A program made the translations under genes and the position numbers. A stretch of 64,000 bases of DNA, from the NCBI GenBank assembly GCA_031769625.1, contig JAUIMM010000738.1, forward strand, positions 186,001 to 250,000, read 5' to 3'. The notes under the pieces are model-generated. The model was not told where the DNA came from. It was given only the letters and a program-made list of their open reading frames with translations, and ran no database searches. The DNA is from Taudactylus pleione. Lineage: Eukaryota; Chordata; Amphibia; Anura; Myobatrachidae. Below, one piece after another: positions 48,470 through 57,228 of the stretch (within the stretch, counting starts at the first letter, position 1; each line of letters starts with the position of its first letter).

Positions 48470-49130
48470 AAAATTGACGTGAGGGCCCCCCCCCCAAATC
48501 AGAACCAGCCCCGGACTGTTCAAACCCAGGTCTGGTTGACTAAGTACAGGGAAAAAATTACGTAGGGTCTCCCTGTACTCAGTACAACCAGCTCTGGGCT
48601 ATGGGAAGCAGGGCTGGTTATGGATTTACAGGGAAAAATTTGCGTAGGGTCTCCCTGTAAATCACAGAACCAGCCCTGGACCCTTTCCTACGGGGGACTG
48701 ATGCCAGAGCCAGGGGAGTCCTATCACCGGGTCCCCCAGCCACAGCATCAGCCCTGACCGCTAGTCAGCCCAGGCCAGGGATCCCTAGGGAGTTGGAGAC
48801 CCCTCCAAAAAAAGGGGTCTCTCTCACCAGGGCACCCCTAGCCTAAGCTGATAGCCCGGGGCTAACCCCGCCACCCCTGTGCGGTGGGTGGCGGGTTGAT
48901 TGTGTGAGTGTTGTGTAAAAATAGAAGTATAAAAACATTGTCTTTCCAGGAGAACTGCAGGTCCCAGCAAGCCTCCCCTGCATGCTGGTATTTGGAGAAC
49001 CACAAGTACCAGCATGCGGGGCATTAAGGGCCCACTGGGACCTGTAGTTCACCTGTAAAGTAATATTGAAAGAAACACACACACACACCTTACACAGTAT
49101 AAGTTTAATACATACATACTCTCCTACTGT
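48470..49130. repeat. Module related to one arm of the hAT B foldback, unit 1
   Basis: Ordered blocks match the left arm of 7067-9711: a run of C then CAGAACCAGCCCCGG, ACGTAGGGTCTCCCTGTA, GGGGGACTGATGCCAGAGCC, CTGACCGCTAGTCAGCCCAG, TGATAGCCCGGGGCTA, the GGTGGGTGGCGGGTTGATTG block, GCATGCTGGTA, ACAAGTACCAGCATGCGGGG and TAAGGGCCCACT. Here the arm occurs singly, without its inverted partner. Frames within are not recognised proteins. Confidence 0.85.
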
Positions 49131-49158
49131 ATATTACCTTGTATATTGTCTCCTTGTC

Positions 49159-51846
49159 CAGCTCCGATCGGGCAGCATTCACTATACTGCCCATACACAC
49201 TATGGTAGATACCGGGAAAATATCCTCTACACATGCCTGGCTGCCTTTACTGTTCCAACTCTGCCCTCCTTCACATCCCTCCTGCTCAGAAGCACTGAGA
49301 CATCCGCACACTCAGTGTGTGCCGGTTGCCCACGAAGAGTAGGAGCTGGAGGGGAAGCAGATGGCTGTGTTTGATTAAGAAGGTAAATTGAGGGGCACAA
49401 GGGCTGGAGGGGGACATAGGTGGCATATTGCTGGCCTGGAGGGACAGAGTTGGCTGGAAGGTACTCATGTTCCACATAAGCCATACCTATATGGTGGTTT
49501 CTCTCTAACATGGAACATGTGTCCCTTCTAACCCCCTCTGTCCCTCCAGATCTATGAGGGCTAATATATCTGATGTATGAGGGGAACTAACACAACTCCC
49601 AGCTCACACTGATATGTGGTATTATTTTATAGGGGAGAGGGGACCATACAGTGATATATGAGGGGGAATAACACAGCTCCCGGCTCACACTGATATGTGG
49701 TATTATTATATAGGGAAGAGGGGACCATACAGTGATATATGAGGGGGAATAACACAGCTCACGGCTCACACTGATATGTGGTATTATTTTATAGGGGAGA
49801 GGGGACCATACAGTGATATATGAGGGAGAATAACACAGCTCCCGGCTCACACTGATATGTAGTATTATTTTATACGGGAGAGGGGACCATACAGTGATAT
49901 ATGAGGGGGAATAACACAGCTCACGGCTCACACTGATATGTGGTATTATTTTATACGGGAGAGGGGACCATACAGTGATATATGAGGGGCAATAACACAG
50001 CTCCCGGATCACACTGATATGTGGTATTATTATTATATAGGGAAGACGGGACCATACAGTGATATATGAGGGGGAATAACACAGCTCACGGCTCACACTG
50101 AATATGTGGTATTATTATTATAAAGGGGAGAGGGGATCGTACAGTGATATATGTGGGGGAATAACACAGCTCTCAGCTCACACTGAATATGTGGTAATAT
50201 TATTTTATAGGAGAGAACAAGTCTCCTGCTAGGTCCAGAGTGACAAACTTTCATCTTGGTTCAGTTTTAAAAGTTATCAGATCCAATAAGATTTCTCCTG
50301 AATTAGAAAAATTGGTAGCAGAAAAACAGATGTCAAGTACTAGGAAGAAAAGATTAAACTTTATTGTTGTTTTTTCCTAATAAAAACCTTACAAATTGCA
50401 TATAAGACTTTTTCTTTTTCTTGTGGCCCAGACAAGCTTAGACCTTGATTATTTGGCCCAAGTGGAATTTTGAGTTTGACATGCCTGTTGTACAACATCT
50501 AGATTACAGCTCTCATACTGTACCTTGGGGTAAATTTACTAAAGGTCGATTTGGCATTTTGAGTGATTTGAGGTGCGATTTTCATTCGATTTGTATTCGA
50601 TTTTGCTTTTGGGTATTTACTAGGGATGTGCAGGCTCGGATAAGTTCGAGTTTGCACGCCGAGTTCGGATTTTTCCCTCCAAAAAAACGGAACTCAGAAA
50701 GAGGCTAAACGTCAAAAGTCCAGGAATGATGATGTTTGTCCATGCAAGATGACGTTTAGCCTCTTTCTGAGTTCCGTTTTTTTGGAGGGAAAAATCCGAA
50801 CTCAGCGTGCAAACTCGAACCTATCCGAGCCTGCACATCCCTAGTATTTACTAAAGGCCAAATCGAATGTAAAATCGAACTTCAAATCAAATTTTTTGTC
50901 AAATCAACCTCAAATCGATCATCGGAAAAACATTGGTACTTTTACATAGCCCAACACACAAAACCCTTATTTACTATCATTCGATTTGAAATCGACCTCA
51001 AAATCGGACTTTAAATCGAACTTCATATCACCAATAGAATAGACCTGCTTCATGCTTTCGATTTGAGCATGAGCAGGTTGGATTGACACAGATACATGCA
51101 GACATCAGTGAGATGCCTGATGTATCTCACTGTAAAAAGTAAGTTAAAAGTTAAAAAAAAATTGACGTGAGGGCCCCCCCCCCAAATCAGAACCAGCCCC
51201 GGACTGTTCAAACCCAGGTCTGGTTGACTAAGTACAGGGAAAAAATTACGTAGGGTCTCCCTGTACTCAGTACAACCAGCTCTGGGCTATGGGAAGCAGG
51301 GCTGGTTATGGATTTACAGGGAAAAATTTGCGTAGGGTCTCCCTGTAAATCACAGAACCAGCCCTGGACCCTTTCCTACGGGGGACTGATGCCAGAGCCA
51401 GGGGAGTCCTATCACCGGGTCCCCCAGCCACAGCATCAGCCCTGACCGCTAGTCAGCCCAGGCCAGGGATCCCTAGGGAGTTGGAGACCCCTCCAAAAAA
51501 AGGGGTCTCTCTCACCAGGGCACCCCTAGCCTAAGCTGATAGCCCGGGGCTATCCCCGCCACCCCTGTGCGGTGGGTGGCGGGTTGATTGTGTGAGTGTT
51601 GTGTAAAAATAGAAGTATAAAAACATTGTCTTTCCAGGAGAACTGCAGGTCCCAGCAAGCCTCCCCTGCATGCTGGTATTTGGAGAACCACAAGTACCAG
51701 CATGCGGGGCATTAAGGGCCCACTGGGACCTGTAGTTCACCTGTAAAGTAATATTGAAAGAAACACACACACACACCTTACACAGTATAAGTTTAATACA
51801 TACATACTCTCCTACTGTATATTACCTTGTATATTGTCTCCTTGTC
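49159..51846. repeat. 2,688-bp direct duplication, unit 2
   Basis: Near-identical to 46471-49158, containing the same 81-bp minisatellite (49574-50213), hairpin MITE (50621-50843) and arm module (51158-51818). After 51846 the arm module continues into sequence (CATTGGCTGAGAGAGGTCA near 51957) that also follows in hAT B, so the junction after unit 2 looks like the original continuation and unit 1's right edge is the duplication joint. Confidence 0.95.
50621..50843. mobile_element. Hairpin hAT MITE, duplicated copy
   Basis: The copy of 47933-48155 inside the second duplication unit, with the same GTATTTAC flanks at 50613-50620 and 50844-50851. Confidence 0.93.
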
Positions 51847-52135
51847 CAGTAGGCATCCATGGGTTAAAATAACAAAATGAGAAACCGACCCTTGCACTAA
51901 GGAATAATCATTCCAACCAGAATGATTATTCCTTGAAGCTCCGTGTCTGTGCGTTCATTGGCTGAGAGAGGTCAGGCCCCACCCTGTGGAGCTCCCAGCT
52001 GCGCCCTCTCCCCCACCCCCCAACAATAAAAAGAAAAATATTTACAGATGGAGATCCTCTGTGCGCGCCGGCGGCGGTCCCAGAAAGGAGGTACGGATGA
52101 TTGGGGAGGGGGCGTGACCTTGTGGAACACCCTCA
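51847..52135. other. Continuation of arm-like module and short palindrome
   Basis: GGAATAATCATTCCA and AGAATGATTATTCC near 51900-51934 form a hairpin. TTCATTGGCTGAGAGAGGTCA follows, as in the hAT B arms. A GC-rich stretch with no recognised gene follows to 52135. Confidence 0.5.
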
Positions 52136-52139
52136 ATCC

Positions 52140-52440
52140 ATCACCCTTTATAATACATTATGCCACACGTAGTAATGCCCTTTCTAAAACATGCCACATG
52201 CAGTAATGCCCTTTCTAACACATTATGCCACAAGCAGTAATGGCCTTTATAACACATTATGCCACACGCAGTAATGCCCTTTATAACACATTATGCCACA
52301 CGCAGTAATGCCCTTTATAACACATTATGCCACACGCAGTAATGCCCTTTATAACACATTATGCCACACGCAGTAATGCCCTTTATAATACATTATGCCA
52401 CACACATGTAATGCCCTTTATAATACATTATGCCACACTG
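52140..52440. repeat. 34-bp satellite-like array
   Basis: About eight or nine units of TTATGCCACACGCAGTAATG plus CCCTTTATAACACA repeat with a 34-bp period (for example starts at 52261 and 52295). The outer units are more diverged. It is related in motif to the degenerate array at 32580-32930. Confidence 0.92.
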
Positions 52441-52528
52441 TAATATAGAGTAAAAAAAGTTTTGATGCAAAATATTAACAATACAGGAAGGAGCATGGGA
52501 CTATGGGCTATAACTGATCACTTCTAGC

Positions 52529-52689
52529 TAGAGATGAGTGTGTTCGAATTTACTTGGTTCTTATCGCCTCTTTACCGCAAGTTCGGATTAGTTTGGATTT
52601 ATTTTATTGGCTATCCAAAACACGTGATAGCCGATAGCCAATAAAATGCCGCTTTGAGATCCGAGTAAATCCGAACCTGCTCATCTCTA
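52529..52689. mobile_element. 161-bp hAT MITE with TSD CTTCTAGC
   Basis: The termini TAGAGATGAG and CTCATCTCTA are flanked by CTTCTAGC at 52521-52528 and 52690-52697, a perfect 8-bp TSD. The inner part has GGCTATC / GATAGCC and CAAGTTCGGATT / AATCCGAACCTG pairs. The right-end sequence CCGAACCTGCTCATCTCTA resembles the ends of hAT A, B, C and D (CCGAACCCGCTCAYCCCTA). Confidence 0.93.
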
Positions 52690-52697
52690 CTTCTAGC

Positions 52698-53455
52698 ATT
52701 AGCACACTGTCCCTTTTCATTGTAAGGAGGGTCTCAGGATGACTGCACATAAGTAACACTATAATATGCCTGTGTCACTTACAGCAGGGGCCACATCTTA
52801 TGCCCTGCCAAATGCCATGTCTGCAGCACCCAGCCATCATGTCATCATCATAGTACAAGGAGGATAAAGTAGAGAGCACATCTAAAGGGAGATCAGGTTC
52901 TATAACAGCTGGGTGATCCCGAAGTCTCTAAGGGGAGATCAGGGAACAGAGGACCCTGTGGGCAGCCCACATCTACACTCATGCAGAAAAGCAGCGAGCA
53001 GCACCCCCTTACCCAGGTCACTGTGGGCACATGCACCCCATGCCCAGCTCACACTGCCAGCTGTCTGTCCCATACAGAGCTCCCCCCCCAGGATGGCCAC
53101 AACCCCTGCCGCTCCCCGCTCCCCACTTTGGCAGCGCTCTCCAGCTGGGCTCTGTTCAATGGCTGCAGTGCTGCCCGTGCTTCTCTTGGTGGTCCGTCCC
53201 AGCGGTCCTTTCTTCACGCTCAGTGACGTCAGCAACCACGCCTAGCATTCTGGGACTCCCAGAATGCCACGGAGGTGCTGCATCTGCATTCTGGGAGAAA
53301 GGTGGGAGGGAGCAAGTGGCTATGTCGGCGGTGCAACGGCAGGGCGGGTGTCGTCTGTGTAGACGGCACCGGCGGGGACACTGGCTGCACCCTTAGCACG
53401 CAATAGCCCTGCTTGCCTGTCCCAAGAATCGCCACTGCATGTGGGGATGAATGGC
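52698..53455. other. GC-rich DNA, no gene recognised
   Basis: Overlapping frames on both strands (for example 52913-53245 plus and 52939-53235 minus) carry no motif I recognise. The inverted pair GCATTCTGGGA (53244) and TCCCAGAATGC (about 53258), plus a second GCATTCTGGGAG at 53287, suggests remnants of a small element. Two hAT-like right termini (in reverse complement CAGTGGCGATTCTTGG ending at 53437, and CAGTGGCAGATCTAG ending at 53818) lack identified left partners. Confidence 0.4.
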
Positions 53456-53645
53456 GTCTGGAGCATATTAATATATAATTTTGTGAGGAGTGGGTCTGGA
53501 GCATATTATTACTGTGGGGGGTTGGTGTGTGGAGCACATTATTACAGGGGGGTCTGGAGCATATTATATTATGGGGGAGGGGGTGTGGAGCACATTATTG
53601 GGGGGGGCTGGAGCATGTTATTACTGGGGGCTGTCTGGTGCATAA
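53456..53645. repeat. GGAGCAYATTATTAC minisatellite
   Basis: About six units of roughly 30-40 bp (TCTGGAGCATATTATTACTG, then GTGGAGCACATTATTACAGG) with variable G-runs. The plus-strand frame here is a repeat artefact. Confidence 0.8.
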
Positions 53646-54072
53646 TATTAACAAGAAATAATATTTTTCTTGTTAATGAATATTCTGTTTGTTTATTTTT
53701 TCAAAATTTGATTAATGGGAGGGGAGGATCTGTAAGTGGGAGGAGTAACAAAGAGAGGGGAGGAGTTAGTATTAATTCTTAAACTGCCCCCCTGAAAGTA
53801 AAGTCTAGATCTGCCACTGGGCTGACATTAAAGTCACTGGACAGTGTGTGAAGAGTAACTGGAATTACTGGAAACACTACATTACGGGCTATTTCTAGGG
53901 TTTGGTTAAGATTTGGCACAGCAATATCAGGAAAAGAGAATGTAGAAAGAATTGTTGCAGAAGTAAAAAATTGTTGAAAAATAGTATTTCTGCCGGTATG
54001 AGGAGGCTTAGTAGAGTTCAATAACAGAGAGGTTAAGGCAATTTAATAGAGCATGCAGGTGATAAGGCTCAA

Positions 54073-55024
54073 GGGCCTATTCATCATAACTGATGGCTGA
54101 TGGAGTATATAATCCTTTTACAATTGACATCACTTCCTATACTCACCACAAGATGGCAGTACCTTACAATATTCAATCACACTGCCTTCCAAAGATATCA
54201 GGTGCACTTTTTGGAGTATTAATTAAAATTGTAATAAACTTAATCAAAGCTGCATAATAAACTAGGTGTAACTCTGGAGGCCTATATGCATTCTACCTGC
54301 AATCATCTACATATATCAACTACCGGAGTTATGAGGCCCACTTTAAAATTGGATGATAGTCACAGAGTGCCTAAAAAAAGCAAATGTCCACATAGGCACT
54401 AATGTTGCAGAAATAATTTATTGCTTTTCACAGTCAGCTCAGTAACTGAACATAGAGGTGACAGACTTTAATGCTTTAGGGGCCCATTCAACATGGTAAT
54501 TATCATGGGCCGAGTGGCACCCTATAATTAAGTATCCAACTTGCTGCGAGTAGCAGCAGTAGATACAAAATCACCTGAGCAATTCAACATTGTTCCAGTG
54601 TGGAGACAGCTGATCCACAGAGCATCTGTCCCCGCAGTTCCTATCACTGCTACCGAAACTTAGGACTTATGAGTCAGACTCAGCAGTGCTAGTGCGCATG
54701 CGTGAACTGGAGTTCACACGTGAGCATGAGAACCCTGCATCCGGCGGAAAGAGCCGAATAGGGGAAGAGGGATCCGATCGAATCTCTCTTTGCAATCCCG
54801 GACCTCCTTCCAATAGGAACGAGTGAGGTGACGGGAAGATCCCGCTGTCAAGCTCCAAAATTTTTTTTTTTTTTTTCGGAGCTTGAGCAATTTAGGTAAC
54901 CATACAATAGTATGGGGACAGCGGGCCAGATCAGGACTGAAAGGTTACCAGGAGATATCCATGAAATCTCTTGCGTTACCATTTTCACCTACTTTAGTAG
55001 AAATTAAGGAATGATGAATAGGGG
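54073..55024. mobile_element. Candidate MITE or nested element with GGGCCTATTCATCAT ends
   Basis: GGGCCTATTCATCAT near 54075 is mirrored by ATGATGAATAGGGGC near 55011. Inside, GGGGCCCATTCAACATGG at 54479 looks like the start of another element, and a hairpin with a long T-run (CAAGCTCC, then about 17 T, then CGGAGCTTG) lies near 54850-54887. No coding sequence; the boundaries of any nested element are unresolved. Confidence 0.5.
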
Positions 55025-55425
55025 CTCTATTTATAATGCCCCTGGGGAAACAATCATTATGTATCCCTGTGTAACACAGAGATACATACTGTCTACCACC
55101 AAGCCGGCCTCCTCTAGAAGGGTTTTCTCCCTTTAACCAGCATTGTGCACTGCAACAAAAGGCTAAATTAATATGCCAGCAAATCCAGTCTTTTTGTCAC
55201 TTGTTAAATTGGCTAAGGCAGCTGACACCACAGAGGTTTATTGGGTTGAATGCAAGCGGCGCAAAATAGTCTCAATTTTGATATATCCTGGATTAACATC
55301 TTCTTAAATTGGAGAATTACAGACAAAACCTTTCTCCCGGATTTCGCCAGACAACATCTGAAGAAATAGAGAGATATGAACCTTGAAGATGTGAGTTGTG
55401 AACATGGGATGTAGTTAATATACCT
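55025..55425. other. Unassigned DNA
   Basis: No gene or complete repeat recognised. Confidence 0.45.
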
Positions 55426-55429
55426 ACAC

Positions 55430-55860
55430 CCGGCATCGGGGCTGATGTAATCCCGGCGCCGGATACTGACAGTAGGTGACATGCCGACGCCGGAATCCCT
55501 ACAGCCGGGATGCCAAACATAAGTATAGTGGGACTAGTTAGGGGCACGGTGGGGGAGGGTTAGGTTAGCCTTCACGGGTGGTGGTTAGGGTTAGGTTAGG
55601 GGAGGGGGAAGTTAGGGCTAGGTACCCCCGGGGTGGGTTAGGGTTAGGCACCACTAGGGGTGGTAGTGGGGGGGTTAGGTTTAGGCACTAACGGGGAGAG
55701 CTAGGGTTAGGATGGGGTGAGGGGGAGGGTTACTGTTAGGATGTAGGAACAGAGGGTTATGGGAAGAAGGTGGGAGGGTTGCTCAGGATCCCGACAAGGG
55801 TCCAGTGAGTATCGGGATGCCGCTGTCTGTATATTGACAGCAGGCATCCTGACTGCCAGA
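55430..55860. repeat. Dispersed repeat with telomere-like core, copy 3
   Basis: A left arm (ATCCCGGCGCCGGATACTG, GCCGACGCCGGAATCCC) precedes GGTTAGG-rich blocks at about 55540-55745, and a right arm carries GGATCCCGACAAGGGTCC and GCATCCTGACTGCC. This is the most complete copy, about 430 bp. The arms have weak inverted similarity (GGGATGCC / GGCATCC), suggesting a foldback element with a simple-repeat core. Confidence 0.6.
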
Positions 55861-55924
55861 TTTCGAACCCATTCCTGTGAACATTACCAGTATTTTTAAG
55901 TGGTGCTTTTAGCTTAGGGTGTCA

Positions 55925-57178
55925 TGTCTCAGGTGGTGATCGGGTTTCAACGGAGGCCGGCATGACTGGAATCACAGATAATGTAAATAGCTCTATTTAC
56001 AAGACTTGGGTAGCAGTGAAAACTGCCTTTGATGATAAATGACAGGAACTGGAGGGACCGGACTGGGACCGGCAGGAAGACTTGTTGAATTGAACTGATG
56101 AACTGAGAACTTGACTCTGGACTGGAGCAACGTGGACTGAACTGATGAGCTTGGATCTTGACTCTGGACTGGAGCAACGTGGACTGAACTGATGAGCTTG
56201 GAACTTGACTCTGGACTGGAATGTGACAATGGCTGAAGGGAAGTCAGGTAATGCTGAGACGAGGGCTAAACAGGGTAATCTGGAATTACTATGACAAAGG
56301 CTAGAACTCAGGTGCAGGCTGGATTGGATAATTGTAAATAACAGGTTTCAGGAAGGAATGGGTAGGTTTGGGAATTTGCAGGCTGGACAGGATAATTGGA
56401 AATAACAGGTTTCAGGAAGGAATAGATAGGTTTGGGAATTTTAGGTTCAGGGAGGGAATAGGTAGGTAACAGGGGCAGGAGTTGATCCACAGCAGGAAGC
56501 AAGGCAGGGTAACACGATGCAGGTTTACAGAGTGCCAGGGACCAACCAGGAGTAGGACTAGCAGCGGAGCACAGGCCAGGTATTGCTGTAACAGGACGTC
56601 TGGATGCCAGGTATTACTGTAGCAGGTTTTCGGGATGCACCATGGGTTGCTGTCAGCAGGCTTACTGGATTGCCAGGTTTGGCTGTAACAAGTTTTCTGG
56701 AAGCACCGGGGATTGCTGCCAGCAGATTTACTGGATTGCCAGGTACAGCTGAAACAGGTTTTCTGGATAGCGCCAGGGATTGCTGTAGCAGGTTACAGGG
56801 ATAGACTTGAATGCAGGAACAGCATGAACCATACACCACGGGAAGACGAGATGTTCAGGCCCAGAATGCTATCAGGAAAGGATATATATATATACCATGG
56901 GTCTGGCAGCAATTGGTGGATACGGACAGGTGGTCTGGTAGTAGCATTCTGAGTGGTGCAAGGCACAACATGCAGAGGGAGTATTCATCTCTGCAGCTCT
57001 GAGAATCAGAACCACACCTGTGATTCCAATCAGGGCTAGCAGTGCTCACAGACAGAGGAGAGGCCAGGTGCAATAATCAGAGCAAATCCTCCTGGCAAAT
57101 TACACACACAGATCCATGGGGGAGCTGACAGGGGTAAGTCCCAAGGCAAAAAAGTGACAACTAGACAGGGTCGTGACA
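55925..57178 (-). repeat. 3' LTR, 1,254 bp
   Basis: On the minus strand it begins TGTCACGACCCTG directly after the polypurine tract and ends CCTGAGACA. A TATATATATA stretch near 56881-56895 could be its TATA box. It holds three tandem-repeat tracts: about 47-bp units with GACTCTGGACTGGAGCAACG (56100-56225), about 70-bp units with TAACAGGTTTCAGGAAGGAAT (56310-56450) and about 80-bp units with TTACTGGATTGCCAGGT (56590-56780). Its last 151 bp recurs at 59434-59584. Confidence 0.82.
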
Positions 57179-57228
57179 GTACCCCCCTCTTTATGGGTGG
57201 ACTCCGGACACCAAAACAAAAACTTTCT

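Larger units (their letters stand above)
46471..49158. repeat. 2,688-bp direct duplication, unit 1
   Basis: This unit is repeated immediately at 49159-51846, offset exactly 2,688 bp. I counted about six substitutions (for example positions 46496, 46561, 46762-46763, one near 47173, and 48864) and no indels. Both units begin CAGCTCCGATCGGGC, and CAG also follows the second unit, giving a 3-bp microhomology. Contents in order: a GC-rich block, an 81-bp minisatellite, an AT-rich stretch, a hairpin hAT MITE, and an arm-like module shared with hAT B. Confidence 0.95.

Noticed and set aside
46471..51846. Direct repeats considered as LTRs of a retroelement
   Set aside because: The two 2,688-bp units abut without internal sequence, lack TG...CA ends, PBS or polypurine tract, and contain unrelated repeats. 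A tandem duplication fits better.
52913..53396. Possible proline-rich host exon
   Set aside because: Overlapping open frames on both strands in GC-rich DNA, no conserved motif, no splice-site support, and flanking MITE/hAT-like ends.
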